Positions 26,894 to 36,851 of a stretch of 64,000 nt of DNA are shown here, piece by piece. Below the pieces are notes generated by a model. It saw only the letters and a list, made by a program, of their open reading frames with translations, was not told where the DNA came from and ran no database searches. Origin of the DNA: Phycisphaerales bacterium (GTDB lineage: Bacteria; Planctomycetota; Phycisphaerae; Phycisphaerales; SM1A02); the NCBI GenBank assembly GCA_029242715.1, contig JAQWTL010000003.1, positions 1 through 64,000 on the forward strand, read 5' to 3'. The number at the start of each line of letters is the position of its first letter. Position 1 is the stretch's first letter. The translations under genes and the position numbers were made by a program.

Positions 26894-27905
26894 TGATCCG
26901 GTCCACAAGTTGTCGCATTCTGCCCCAGTCTCTTCGAGTATGAACAAACCCGAGTCGCTGGAGATCCAGGTGGTCTGTTTCACCACGCAGTGGGCCAGAA
27001 AGCTCCATGGAACCACCATCAACCACATCACCGAACTCGTCATTGATCCCTTTGACCTGATCCTCCGTCAAAGGACTAGAGAGACGTATGACGAATGTAG
27101 GGCCGACGTACCGGCAGGAATGGAACCTGCGGTAGAAGGTCATGATGTGCTTTCTGGCATCATCTGCATCTTTGGCGATATAGACCAATGATTGATCTTC
27201 GGCCGAGATGAATCCCTTGTCCTGCAGTTCCACCTTGATGAATGATGACCATGTTGGCCAGTAACCGCCCATCCCTTCAACCAGAACTATTGGAATGAGG
27301 TTCGACTTGCCTGTCTGTATGAGCGTCAATGCCTCAAAAAGCTCATCCATTGTTCCAAATCCGCCCGGGAAGACAGCCACGGCATCAGCATGTGCCATGA
27401 ACATCAACTTGCGCGTAAAGAAGTAACGGAAGCTGACCAGTTTCGGGTCGCCCTCAATCACTTCATTTGCCGTTGTCTCGAATGGAAGGCGAATCCGGAG
27501 ACCGAAACTCGACTCTCGAGTGGGTCCTTCATGACCAGCCTTCATGATCCCGTCACCGGCGCCCGTGATCGCCATCCAGCCTTCATCAGCCATGAAGCGA
27601 CCGAAGTCCCGAGCGGCAGCGTAATCAGGATGATCTTCGGGCGTACGAGCCGATCCATAGATCGTCACCTTTCGAACGCCACGGTAATGGTTGAAGACCT
27701 GCCAGGAACGTCGCATCTCCTTGACAGCCTTGCTCATCAATTTGATCTGGCCCGTGTCGCATCCATCATGGAGCAACATGACCGCTGAGCGGAGTGCATC
27801 TGAGATGTAGTTCCTCTGGTCCTGAGGCGCCTCAGGCACCAGACGATCCAGCATCGTCTCAAGTTCCAGTCGAATACGCTCGTTATTGCCCGGCTTCATG
27901 GTCAT
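26880..27905 (-). CDS. LOG-family protein (possible nucleotide phosphoribohydrolase)
   Basis: A 341-residue cytosolic protein with the LOG/lysine-decarboxylase-like fold. KVTIYGSARTPEDHPDY opens the Rossmann domain, followed by GAGDGIMKAGHEG and the hallmark PGGFGTMDELFEAL. Family members with PGGxGTxxE split cytokinin or purine nucleotides into base and ribose 5-phosphate. An extra N-terminal helical region (about 80 residues) and a C-terminal extension make it longer than the 190-residue plant LOG, as in several bacterial PpnN-like proteins. It is the first gene of the operon leading to gltX and fahA. Confidence 0.82.
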   Translation of the reverse strand: MTMKPGNNERIRLELETMLDRLVPEAPQDQRNYISDALRSAVMLLHDGCDTGQIKLMSKAVKEMRRSWQVFNHYRGVRKVTIYGSARTPEDHPDYAAARDFGRFMADEGWMAITGAGDGIMKAGHEGPTRESSFGLRIRLPFETTANEVIEGDPKLVSFRYFFTRKLMFMAHADAVAVFPGGFGTMDELFEALTLIQTGKSNLIPIVLVEGMGGYWPTWSSFIKVELQDKGFISAEDQSLVYIAKDADDARKHIMTFYRRFHSCRYVGPTFVIRLSSPLTEDQVKGINDEFGDVVDGGSMELSGPLRGETDHLDLQRLGFVHTRRDWGRMRQLVDRINELP

Positions 27906-28006
27906 GATCGATTCGCACAGCCTTTCATGCAGCTTTGTCTGCTGTTTCTTGAGCAGAGCATTCTATCAGAGAGTCGAGGCTTCCCATCACATCGCCTTGA
28001 CTCTGT

Positions 28007-31000
28007 TCAACGGAGGCCGGGGAATGGCACCAGGCCCACCTCAGGATCCTCGATTGGCCCGGAAATTCCGACTGCATAGAGCTGGTCCTGAACGAGGCCA
28101 ATGATATCGCCAACAACCATCAATCCCCCACGTGGCACCATTTCAGCCGAGATCTCACCCTTGGCCCAATCGAATGTGCCTGCACCTTCAAGGCTGAACA
28201 CGGAGAACTTGCCCAGACTGCTTTCCACAAGGATGTTGTTGAGCACGATCTGGCTGCCATTGACGTAGTAGGCAATATCAACGAAGTCTGGACGGGACAG
28301 CGTCGGAACAGTCAAGTGAAGAATCTGCTGGATGCCAACAACCACAGGAACATCACCAAGGACCGCATCTATGATTCTGACATGCCCTCGCCCACGTCGT
28401 GCATGAGGCATGCCGTAGTGACCCGCAAGGAACATGCTCATGTAGACACGCCCCTCGATGGCCGTTTCCTCTACATCGTCCTCAGGCTCTTTGGCGAGGA
28501 GTTCATCATCAACGTCCTTTTCCTCGACGATCGCTTCATCATCAACGCCCTTTTCCTCGACGATTGCTTCATCATCTCCTCCGAAAAGTCGAAGTAGATC
28601 CGCATTGGCAATCAACAGCTCAAGGCTCCAGTCATCCTTGTCCGTTGAGCGAAATGGATCATCAGGGTCGATTGCCAGGGATGCATTCAGAGAAATGGCG
28701 CCATCGGCAATGGTTCCGCTGAGATCAGGCAATAGAAGCTCCGTGCCATCCTCTGACAAAGCCATGCTGCCACGAATGCCAACAACGGGACGATCCACTG
28801 CACGGAGTTCCGATACTTCAAAGGTGACATCAAGCAAAGGAACGCCCTCGACGGGGTCCTCGTAATGGCCCGCAAGGCTGGCGTAAATGTCCTGGACCTC
28901 GACTCCCAATTCCATGGATCCACCCGTGATCACAACCCCGCCACGCACCTCGAATCCAGATGGATCATCTTCTTCATCGAGATGAATGATCACCTTGCCA
29001 TTCTCAATACGCGTGCCGTCCCCATCCTTCCAGCCAAGGTCATGCAGAACCTCTCCCAATGAGTCCGGCAGAATGGCCCTCGCAGCAGGCGACCCCAACT
29101 GGCCGTCGAGCTGGAAATCGATTTCAACTCTGGGCTCGTCATCCCGCTTCGCCCAGGCATCGACATCAAACAAGCCGAAGTTCGACTGTCCTGAAACAAC
29201 TCCAGACGCCACACCAGAACCGTCTATTTCAACAAAGGCGGAGTCAAACTCGGCAGAGATCTGCTCACCCTCATGCACCATGGTGACATTTTCAGGTTCA
29301 AGCTGAAGATCCCACGTTGCCTCTTCATCGGTATCCAGTGAGAACGCGGCTTTGAACCAACCATCAGCCTGAAGATCCCGCCATATATTCCCGTTCGGCG
29401 CGGACATCAGATTCGCCACGATATCACTGAGAATGGGCGAACCAAATCTGGCTCGGTCCGTCTGAATGCCAACGATGTCGTGCCCGCCTACACCGCGCTC
29501 CAACTCCCCATTGACAAAGATCGACCAATCCTCGCCCTTGACTCTCGACGGTGCCCTGAAAACAAGTTCCAACTCGTCAAGCAGAACCCTGGTTTCATCA
29601 AAGGACAGACTGCCCGCAGCCAGACGACAGGAATCTCCACTCGCTGACTCGATCCAGAGATCGCTGATCACTCCATCAAGACCACTGGAACCTGGTCCAT
29701 CAAGAGTCAGCAACAATGAAATGGAGCCTCGGCCATCCCAGTCTTCCCAGATGTCAAGCAATGTCTGCCGCTCATTCTCAGGAAAGACAATGGTGATACG
29801 TTCACTCATGGGCAACGCATCAACAACCAAAGAGAGATCCACATCCTTCACCGGCTCGGACTGAATCACTCCCTCCAGATCGAGATTCGTCAAATCGTTG
29901 TATCCATGAAGCGACTCGATATGGGTCTTTGCTGGCGTGACAACCAATGCAGCCTCGACATCTCGAAGCTCAAATCCCTTTGGCCATACCGGACCAGGTA
30001 ACTCCAGATGATCCGCCAGGTCATCCGTTGGCCTGACGATGCCATCATCAAGTTTGAGGACCAGGTCGTATTCCATTGAAGACCCAGGCCTCACGGCAAC
30101 CATGCCTTCATAATCAACATGCCCTCGCAGACCAAGCGCTCGCATGAGCGACGCTTCATCAGGCGAAATGATCTCCAATGCCTCGATCAGTGGAGGCGTG
30201 ATCATGTCATTCACAACGACAAGCTCAAGTTGGCCTGAAGCCGCTCGGTCCTCATCTGGCAGAAGAATTGTTCCATTGAATACCCCGTTGCCCCCACCAG
30301 CTGTTTCCAGCAATACAGGGCCATCGCCGGCATCATTTTCAATCTTCAACTCATCACCGCTCCAGTTCATTCGACCTTTGCCCAATTGAATCGGGTACGG
30401 GAAACCATCAAAGGTGATTTTCAACTGCTCGAAATTGATCAGTCCTGACAGAGTTGTATACAGACCTCGCCCTTCTGGCCGGGTGATCTTCAGATCCAAT
30501 CCAACCAGTTCGTGGCCGGACACATCACCATTCGTATCAACTGTAGACAGTGCCCCATGCTTCCCGAACAAGGACCGCATCATGGAGCTTGCCTCTGCTG
30601 GCATTGCATCGATCAGGGCTGCATCGAGCGGGAGGTCACTCGCTTCAAGCAGAATGTCCACACTTGGAGCTGCCACCGCAGAAACCTGCCCATGCATGTT
30701 CACGGTGCTTTCGCCAGAACCGTTTGCCGTCAGGTCGATCAAGTCGATCATCTTGTCATCAAAGCTGATGGATGCCTTCAAGTTACGCAATGGGTAAGGG
30801 AATCTGGCAAATGCACCCGCCGCATCTTCGATGATCAGATCCCCCTGGAAGAGAACCGGCGATCCCTCTCCAGTCTGATCGTCAATCTCATCCCTCCAGA
30901 AATGAAGGTTGATATCGACCGTGCAGACCTCAACCCCGAAGAGGACGAAGATATCCGCAACATCAATTGGGAGATCTGCAGACCCCCCCTGCTCAAACTG

Positions 31001-32149
31001 AAAATCTTCGGTCTGCAACCTCAGGCTGAACGGTGCCTGTTCAAGGACTGAAGCAATGTCCACATCCCGATCGATCGTTGCGAGATTCGGCAAGGAACCG
31101 ATCTTCAGGTTGATGACATATGGAACCGGCGACACCCCGCCGCCTTCTTTTTCAGCAATCACATAGCCATCAAGATCCTCCAGTTGGAGGGAATCATTTG
31201 AAAAACGTATGACACCGCGGTCCACATGCAGTCGTGGGTCACCGATGACTGGCCGGATTCGACCCTTGTGATAATGCACCCACTGGTCATCAGGCAGATA
31301 TGAACCAGGCAGTACGAGATCCACATCCTTCAGCACAAGTTCGACCTCTGGCGACTTTCCCTGCTGATAAGTCGCCTCGACCGACTCCAAGGATCCCTTG
31401 AGCTCAAGCGCCTCCCAGACATCCTTGACAGCAATGGCAGGAATGATCGCCTTGAGCTCATCATCCAGAGAGACTCCCGAGATCTCTACCGCGATCAGAT
31501 CATCGACTGTATTCAGTTCACCCTTCAACCGGATCTTTTCACGGTCAGTGTCTGTGACAATTTCAGTCAACTCGAAATTGAAAGAATCACCCTTCGCCGC
31601 AGACTGCGCCTTTCCCTGAAAAAGGCCACGACCTTCCAACTCCCAACTGTCGGAGTGAACCGGATCGAACGTTCCTGTTTCCAACCGAAGGCCGGATATG
31701 AGAACTGATGGCAGACTGGCGGCACTTCCACCACCGGATTCAGGCATGAGATAACTGATGTTGTATCGCCACGGTTTGGTGCGATCCTCAGCGAGACGCA
31801 GCACTGCACCGTCGATCTCCACTCCACGGACCACATCTCCACTGACAACTCTGCCCAGAGAAAGATCCAGCAACAGCGAGTCAATTGAAGCGATGAGTCC
31901 TTCAGGACCATCAAGCCCCGGTGCACTGAGCTGGAACCCCTTGATCTCAAGGAAGCCGGAATCCAACCATTGAGCATCCTCGAAGATGGCGTCACCGCCC
32001 ATCATCCTGCCGATTCGGCTGGTTACAAAGGATGCCACTACTCCAGGGCGAAGCAGAATCCAGAACAGGATCAATGACAGCAACAGAACACTGCTGATGA
32101 TCAGGAGGAGGAGCAATCGACGTCGGGGGTGGCGACGGATCTCGGACAC
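28007..32149 (-). CDS. Giant AsmA/TamB-like envelope protein, 1380 residues
   Basis: An N-terminal cytoplasmic Arg-rich end (RRHPRRR) is followed by one membrane helix (about 11-33) and a very long beta-rich periplasmic region. The pattern of short hydrophobic strands (for example LLDLSLGRVVSGDVVRGVEI) and the C-terminal block (GRGHVRIIDAVLGDVPVVVG...EISAEMVPRGGLMVVGDIIG) is that of the AsmA/TamB/YhdP group. These proteins form a groove for lipid transfer to the outer membrane. Here the function is inferred from the fold only. An acidic linker with 11-residue tandem repeats lies near residue 1200. It is 101 bases upstream of the LOG gene and divergent from the SDR gene. Confidence 0.72.
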   Translation of the reverse strand: MSEIRRHPRRRLLLLLIISSVLLLSLILFWILLRPGVVASFVTSRIGRMMGGDAIFEDAQWLDSGFLEIKGFQLSAPGLDGPEGLIASIDSLLLDLSLGRVVSGDVVRGVEIDGAVLRLAEDRTKPWRYNISYLMPESGGGSAASLPSVLISGLRLETGTFDPVHSDSWELEGRGLFQGKAQSAAKGDSFNFELTEIVTDTDREKIRLKGELNTVDDLIAVEISGVSLDDELKAIIPAIAVKDVWEALELKGSLESVEATYQQGKSPEVELVLKDVDLVLPGSYLPDDQWVHYHKGRIRPVIGDPRLHVDRGVIRFSNDSLQLEDLDGYVIAEKEGGGVSPVPYVINLKIGSLPNLATIDRDVDIASVLEQAPFSLRLQTEDFQFEQGGSADLPIDVADIFVLFGVEVCTVDINLHFWRDEIDDQTGEGSPVLFQGDLIIEDAAGAFARFPYPLRNLKASISFDDKMIDLIDLTANGSGESTVNMHGQVSAVAAPSVDILLEASDLPLDAALIDAMPAEASSMMRSLFGKHGALSTVDTNGDVSGHELVGLDLKITRPEGRGLYTTLSGLINFEQLKITFDGFPYPIQLGKGRMNWSGDELKIENDAGDGPVLLETAGGGNGVFNGTILLPDEDRAASGQLELVVVNDMITPPLIEALEIISPDEASLMRALGLRGHVDYEGMVAVRPGSSMEYDLVLKLDDGIVRPTDDLADHLELPGPVWPKGFELRDVEAALVVTPAKTHIESLHGYNDLTNLDLEGVIQSEPVKDVDLSLVVDALPMSERITIVFPENERQTLLDIWEDWDGRGSISLLLTLDGPGSSGLDGVISDLWIESASGDSCRLAAGSLSFDETRVLLDELELVFRAPSRVKGEDWSIFVNGELERGVGGHDIVGIQTDRARFGSPILSDIVANLMSAPNGNIWRDLQADGWFKAAFSLDTDEEATWDLQLEPENVTMVHEGEQISAEFDSAFVEIDGSGVASGVVSGQSNFGLFDVDAWAKRDDEPRVEIDFQLDGQLGSPAARAILPDSLGEVLHDLGWKDGDGTRIENGKVIIHLDEEDDPSGFEVRGGVVITGGSMELGVEVQDIYASLAGHYEDPVEGVPLLDVTFEVSELRAVDRPVVGIRGSMALSEDGTELLLPDLSGTIADGAISLNASLAIDPDDPFRSTDKDDWSLELLIANADLLRLFGGDDEAIVEEKGVDDEAIVEEKDVDDELLAKEPEDDVEETAIEGRVYMSMFLAGHYGMPHARRGRGHVRIIDAVLGDVPVVVGIQQILHLTVPTLSRPDFVDIAYYVNGSQIVLNNILVESSLGKFSVFSLEGAGTFDWAKGEISAEMVPRGGLMVVGDIIGLVQDQLYAVGISGPIEDPEVGLVPFPGLR
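28502..28578 (-). repeat. 33-base tandem repeat in the AsmA-like gene
   Basis: Two nearly identical 33-base units (28502-28534 and 28535-28567, two mismatches) and a partial third unit encode the 11-residue repeat VDDEAIVEEKG or D. It is an in-frame acidic linker in the giant protein at 28007-32149. Such short tandem units can change copy number by slippage without shifting the frame. Confidence 0.85.
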
Positions 32150-32246
32150 TCAGACACTCCGTTGGCCAGGCACTGAGTTGTGCCGCTGGCGATATTGTAG
32201 AAGAGCCGGAGAAGACCGTGGCGAGTCCTCCGGATACAGTGCCAAT

Positions 32247-33158
32247 ATGCGAATAGCACTCACAGGGGCGTCTGGATTCATCGGAGCCGCCATTGCCCGC
32301 CGACTGAAGGCCGATGGCCACATGATCCATGGAATGGTCCGCCAGACCAGTCGGCGAGATCATGTGGATCCATTACTCGATCGGGTCGTGGTAGGCGTCC
32401 AGGAGCATGAGGATCACCAGGCCCAGCTCATGGCCGATGCAGATGCCCTCGTTCACAACAGTGTGGACTGGGAGGTCCTGAAGAACGAATCCCTGGAACG
32501 ACACATCGAGGTCAACCTCACGCCCTCTTTGAAGCTGTTCAAGCAGGCCGCCGACTCTGGTATCCCAGTTGTCTTCATCAGTTCAGTTGCGGTACACCAT
32601 CACATGAGAGAACGCTGGTCGGGACAGGTTGATGCTGATCACCCCACACTTCCTGGCAATCTTTACGGCGCATTGAAGGCAAGTCTCGAGTCCCATCTCT
32701 GGGCCTTGCATACATCCCAGAACCTGTCCTTTACTTCTCTGAGACCAGCAGCGGTGTATGGCATTGACCCTCGAACCCCTCGGTCAATCGGTTATCCGAT
32801 CATCAAGGACATTGCAGAAAAAGCCTCATACCAACGGGCCGGCGGTGGCAAGTTCATCCACGTTGATGATGTGGCCGCCTGCACTGCTGCAGCCCTGGAA
32901 CGACCTCACATAACTTCAGGCATCTATCACCTTGCCGATTGCTATGCACGCTGGGGAGACTGGGCCTCCATTACCGCAGACCTGCTTGATGTCCCCGCAA
33001 ACATCAACATGGACAGCCCAACTTCATCAAAGAACACCTTCTCAAAGCAAAGTGTCCAAGACGAACTTGGCGTGTCGATGGATCGGGGCCAGGATGGCAT
33101 CCGCGATCACTTGAAGGAGTTGATCGAGGTCATGCGATCCAAGGGCGAGCTCCAATAG
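32247..33158 (+). CDS. NAD-dependent epimerase/dehydratase (extended SDR)
   Basis: 303 residues beginning MRIALTGASGFIGAAIARRL, the Rossmann glycine motif GxxGxxG. Family residues include VFISSVAVHHH and the active-site Tyr-Lys pair in NLYGALKASLE (YxxxK). FTSLRPAAVYG and GGKFIHVDDVAACT are typical of the later part. It would act on a nucleotide sugar or a related cofactor-bound substrate; the exact one is unclear. The ATG is preceded by a weak ribosome site. An upstream in-frame extension overlaps the divergent gene's start and was rejected. Confidence 0.85.
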   Translation: MRIALTGASGFIGAAIARRLKADGHMIHGMVRQTSRRDHVDPLLDRVVVGVQEHEDHQAQLMADADALVHNSVDWEVLKNESLERHIEVNLTPSLKLFKQAADSGIPVVFISSVAVHHHMRERWSGQVDADHPTLPGNLYGALKASLESHLWALHTSQNLSFTSLRPAAVYGIDPRTPRSIGYPIIKDIAEKASYQRAGGGKFIHVDDVAACTAAALERPHITSGIYHLADCYARWGDWASITADLLDVPANINMDSPTSSKNTFSKQSVQDELGVSMDRGQDGIRDHLKELIEVMRSKGELQ

Positions 33159-33174
33159 CTGAGAATGCTGCCGA

Positions 33175-34770
33175 TCAGTCGCCCAGCACGCGACCTTCGC
33201 CGGGTACATCAAACTCACCAAAGGCCGCTTCTGCAAGATCGATTGCACGACCGAGGGCTGCTGCCTTGCCAAGTGTTTCCTCGTACTCACGCGCCGGATC
33301 CGAGTCCAGCACGACACCGGCGCCTGCCTGCAAGTGAACACGCCATGAGCCACCGGCCTGTTCAGCCGGAATCACCATCGTTCTCAAGGCAATGGCGATA
33401 TCAAGATCGCCATGAAAGTCCACGAATCCCATGCCCCCGGCATAGGGACCTCTTCTGATTGGCTCCAGCTCATCAATGATCTGCATGGCCCTGATCTTGG
33501 GTGCACCACTGACTGTGCCCACTGGCATGACGTGATGCAAGGCGTCCCATGCATCCTTGCCGGGTGAGAGACGCCCGGTCACCGTTGAACTCAGGTGCAT
33601 GACATGGCTGTAGCGCTCGACCTCCATCAACCGGGAGACCTCGATCGAACCGACTTCACAAACTGTGCCAAGATCATTGCGAGCGAGATCGACCAGCATG
33701 GCATGCTCGGCACGCTCCTTGTCATCGGCAAGCAATTCAGCCTCAAGCAAACGATCCTCTTCATCTGTGGAGCCTCGACGACGTGTTCCGGCCAAGGGCC
33801 GACTCGTCACCAGATCACCTTCAACACGACAGAGAATCTCCGGAGAAGATGCCGCCAGAACCAGGTCGGGGCTCTGCATGTAGATCATGTAAGGACTTGG
33901 ATTCACGATTCGCAGCGCCCTGTAGATCGCAAAGGGATCCACACCTGTCTCCCGCTCGAATCTCTGCGATGGGACAACCTGGAAGACATCGCCGGCGCGG
34001 ATGTACTCCTTGCAGGTTTCGACCATGGCCTCGAAATGCTCTCGAGACATGCTCGATTTCATCGCTTCTTCAGGAGCCGCTCCTGGATCAAGATCCACTG
34101 AACCTGCCGGCAGGCAAACAGATGGCGATTGAAGCCGGCTGATCATGCCGTCCATGCGATCCTGGCCATGGGCCCAGGCCGCTTCAGGCGAATCATGCTC
34201 ACGAACATCAACATGCACTACGACATGAAGAACCTTGGAGACATGATCGATGACAACAACTTCCCGATAGAGGCCCAGGTGAAGATCAGGCAGACCTCTG
34301 TCATCATCAGGAGCTGATGCGAGGGGCAGCGATGCTGGCTCAAGCCATCTGGCTGCGTCATAACCAACATGCCCGCACCACCCTCCCAGGAAACGCGGCA
34401 AGGCCTCCCCGGTAGCCGATTCGAGCGTCGCCACACGCCATCCCTCTATGAGGCGGCGTGGGACCTGGAGAGGGTTGTCCACGTGTTCAGTTTGAACCTG
34501 ACGGTCAGGCCCCGTGATGATCCGTACCTCCTGGCCACGTGCTGTCACCTCAATGGCCGGTTTGGCGCCCATCAGGGAAAAGCGACCAACCTGGCCGCCA
34601 ACCTCGACGGATTCCAGCAAAAAGCTCGAATCAAGACGTGCATCGTCGGCCACGAGTCGCCGGTAGGCCAATACGGGCGTCAACTGATCCGTCATGAGGC
34701 GACGAGCAATGGGCACCACGTCGTGATCACGGGCCAACTCGATGAATGCATCATGGGAAGGGCGAATCAT
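33175..34770 (-). CDS. trpE: Anthranilate synthase component I
   Basis: 531 residues from MIRPSHDAFIELARDHDVVP. With glutamine amidotransferase TrpG it converts chorismate to anthranilate, the first step of tryptophan synthesis. The chorismate-binding domain contains LAGTRRRG, the Glu-rich turn in ARNDLGTVC, and PVGTVSGAPKIRAMQII, with a typical glycine-rich end (YAGGMGFVDF). The N-terminal domain has the LLESVE regulatory pattern, typical of feedback by tryptophan. No trpG is next to it. It is divergent from an ABC ATPase with 45 bases between, which must hold both promoters. An ATG 23 codons upstream was rejected. Confidence 0.93.
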   Translation of the reverse strand: MIRPSHDAFIELARDHDVVPIARRLMTDQLTPVLAYRRLVADDARLDSSFLLESVEVGGQVGRFSLMGAKPAIEVTARGQEVRIITGPDRQVQTEHVDNPLQVPRRLIEGWRVATLESATGEALPRFLGGWCGHVGYDAARWLEPASLPLASAPDDDRGLPDLHLGLYREVVVIDHVSKVLHVVVHVDVREHDSPEAAWAHGQDRMDGMISRLQSPSVCLPAGSVDLDPGAAPEEAMKSSMSREHFEAMVETCKEYIRAGDVFQVVPSQRFERETGVDPFAIYRALRIVNPSPYMIYMQSPDLVLAASSPEILCRVEGDLVTSRPLAGTRRRGSTDEEDRLLEAELLADDKERAEHAMLVDLARNDLGTVCEVGSIEVSRLMEVERYSHVMHLSSTVTGRLSPGKDAWDALHHVMPVGTVSGAPKIRAMQIIDELEPIRRGPYAGGMGFVDFHGDLDIAIALRTMVIPAEQAGGSWRVHLQAGAGVVLDSDPAREYEETLGKAAALGRAIDLAEAAFGEFDVPGEGRVLGD

Positions 34771-34815
34771 GATGAGCAGTGTAGTTTCCGCAGCCGGGCG
34801 TCGTATCATGCTGCA

Positions 34816-35556
34816 ATGACAAGGCCGGATCCCGGACAACCCGTTATTGAGCTCCGAGGACTCTCCAAGACCTACTCAAGGCCGGATGGGTCCACCCTCG
34901 TCGAAGCCCTCAAGCCAATGGACCTGGATATCCCCCGCGGGCAGTACCTCGGGATCATGGGCGCATCAGGCTCCGGCAAGAGCACCTTGATGAACCTGCT
35001 TGGCAGCCTCGACCGGCCTACAGGGGGCCAGTACAAACTGGACGGCGTGGACATCGCCTCGCTTGACGATGAAGCAGTCAGTTCCGTGCGCGGCCTCAAG
35101 ATCGGCTTCGTGTTCCAATCCTTCAATCTGATACCGGAACTCACCATCGGAGAAAACGTCGAGGTGCCGCTGTTCTACAGAGGCGTCAATCGAGCCGACA
35201 GACACCAGCAGGCGATACAAATGCTGGAACGTGTCGGACTGGGAGACCGCCTCAGCCATCGACCCAGCCAGCTTTCAGGTGGTCAACAACAAAGAGTCGC
35301 CATCGCAAGAGCCCTGGTAGGCAGTCCCTCGATCCTGCTTGCCGATGAGCCAACGGGCAATCTCGATTCTGCAACTGGCCGATCAATCCTTGAATTGTTT
35401 GATGAACTGCATAATGAAGGGCTCACCATCATCATGGTGACACATGATGAGAACGTGGCCGAACGTTGCAACAGGATCCTTCGACTCGCCGATGGGCTGG
35501 TCGCTTCTGATGAAGTTCAACAGCGTGTCCAGTCAACAGCCAGCAACGGCCGATAG
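34816..35556 (+). CDS. ABC transporter ATP-binding protein (LolD/MacB type)
   Basis: 246 residues from MTRPDPGQPVIELRG. Walker A GASGSGKST, the Q-loop FQSFNLIPELT, signature LSGGQQQR and Walker B ILLADEPTGNLD with the D-loop are all present, followed by the H-loop VTHDE. The pattern GASGSGKSTLMNLLGSLDRP and the family's GxN-rich loop match the lipoprotein-release or macrolide-exporter group. No permease lies beside it; the next gene, 9 bases on, is ruvC. Such ATPases normally work with a FtsX-like permease, so the partner must be elsewhere. Confidence 0.9.
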   Translation: MTRPDPGQPVIELRGLSKTYSRPDGSTLVEALKPMDLDIPRGQYLGIMGASGSGKSTLMNLLGSLDRPTGGQYKLDGVDIASLDDEAVSSVRGLKIGFVFQSFNLIPELTIGENVEVPLFYRGVNRADRHQQAIQMLERVGLGDRLSHRPSQLSGGQQQRVAIARALVGSPSILLADEPTGNLDSATGRSILELFDELHNEGLTIIMVTHDENVAERCNRILRLADGLVASDEVQQRVQSTASNGR

Positions 35557-35565
35557 GACCTGTTG

Positions 35566-36066
35566 ATGCGTTTCCTAGGAATTGATCCCGGTCTCCAGTT
35601 CACCGGCTACGGCTGCGTGGACCTGCTTCCTGGCCATCCAGATCCTGTCCTCGTTGAAGGCGGCGTATTTCGACTCAATCGGCGAGACACCCTTGCGAGC
35701 CGATTGGCGGATCTTGAACGGGACCTCGAGGCCGTGATCAACGAACTGGCACCCGACCGGCTCGTCGTTGAACAGATCTTTTCGCACGTCCACAGGGCCC
35801 GGACAGCAATCCTCATGGGCCATGCCCGTGGCGTCATCCTGCTCAGTGGTGGCAGGCGGGATCTGCCGATAGATGAATACCCCGCTACCGAGGTCAAGAA
35901 GGCCATCACAGGTCGTGGTCATGCACGCAAACAACAGGTGCAGGCCAGCGTGGCCTCTCAACTCGGGCTTCGTGAGATCCCAGACCCACCTGATGTCGCC
36001 GATGCCATCGCCTTGGCACTCTGTGCCGCACGACGGCGTGAACATGAACCCGTTGTATCAACCTGA
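35566..36066 (+). CDS. ruvC: Crossover junction endodeoxyribonuclease RuvC
   Basis: 166 residues, the size of known RuvC. It resolves Holliday junctions with RuvAB during recombinational repair. The start MRFLGIDPGLQFTGYG holds the first catalytic Asp7. Glu69 (VVEQIF), Asp143 and Asp146 (PPDVADAIALA) complete the metal site. The gene begins 9 bases after the ABC ATPase stop, so both may be transcribed together. A TTG codon one position upstream is also in frame. The end overlaps the convergent YdjY gene by nine bases. ruvA and ruvB are not in the window. Confidence 0.95.
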   Translation: MRFLGIDPGLQFTGYGCVDLLPGHPDPVLVEGGVFRLNRRDTLASRLADLERDLEAVINELAPDRLVVEQIFSHVHRARTAILMGHARGVILLSGGRRDLPIDEYPATEVKKAITGRGHARKQQVQASVASQLGLREIPDPPDVADAIALALCAARRREHEPVVST

Positions 36067-36810
36067 ACCGGATCGCAAACGAATACGAACCTTTACGGCC
36101 GTTCCAACTTCTGGAACCACTTTGCTGCGCACTCGCCATTCCTCTGGTGACGCAGCAACTTCATCTGGTATGACCTTGTTGAATCCAAGGGTTTCATCGC
36201 CGAACGTCACCAATCCGATGACCGAACCTGACAGATCGGCTTCGTAGAGAGAAACACCAGCAGGGACTGACGATGCATCACGCATCGCGGATCCACCGAA
36301 GACCCAATACCCGACCGGTGATCGCCCCTCTGCATCCGTAATCCATTCCGCAACCGGGCCCCAGTCCTCTTCTCCTGCTCGAGTCACCAGAATGTCCAGT
36401 GCACTTCCCTCTGGTGGCTCAAGAGAGACTGCTGTCCCCTCCCATTGCCATCTCCCAGGTCGACCAGGTTCAAAGCCTGCTGCCAGCAGCGCCGCATGAA
36501 TCGCGGACGCCTTCAACCTGGTGACCATGATGGACTCATGCTCACGAGTGCCTGGCGAGCACACGACCTGTTCCAACCAGCCATCTCGCAGGCAGATTTC
36601 CGCATCCATTACGACTTCCCCCTTCGATGGGGAAATGACAAGCCCGGGCTGAAGTTGAATCCAAGTCTCGGCAACCTCTGGCTCCCCGGAGTCCGAGCCT
36701 GCCTGGGTGAGAGACTCCGCGGCCTGGCGATGCTGGCAACCACTACACGCTCCAATGAGCAGCAGGCACCACGCCCATGACCTCAAGTTTCCAGGCTGCT
36801 GAAGGTTCAC
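36058..36810 (-). CDS. YdjY-domain lipoprotein
   Basis: 250 residues from a GTG start with AGGAAG upstream; the ATG-initiated frame runs through the divergent intergenic region and was rejected. A signal helix (WAWCLLLIGACSGC) ends in a lipobox. The domain from about 45 to 125 shows VMDAEICLRDGWLEQVVCSPG and REHESIMVTRLKASAIHAALLAAGF, the hallmark of the YdjY family. This family of unknown function is common in planctomycetes. A second copy-like segment (VAASPEEWRVRSKVVP) follows. Location: periplasmic face of the membrane. Confidence 0.75.
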   Translation of the reverse strand: MNLQQPGNLRSWAWCLLLIGACSGCQHRQAAESLTQAGSDSGEPEVAETWIQLQPGLVISPSKGEVVMDAEICLRDGWLEQVVCSPGTREHESIMVTRLKASAIHAALLAAGFEPGRPGRWQWEGTAVSLEPPEGSALDILVTRAGEEDWGPVAEWITDAEGRSPVGYWVFGGSAMRDASSVPAGVSLYEADLSGSVIGLVTFGDETLGFNKVIPDEVAASPEEWRVRSKVVPEVGTAVKVRIRLRSGSG

Positions 36811-36851
36811 TGGACTTCCTGTCCTTTCTGTACCTCTTGATGGGCGCGAGT

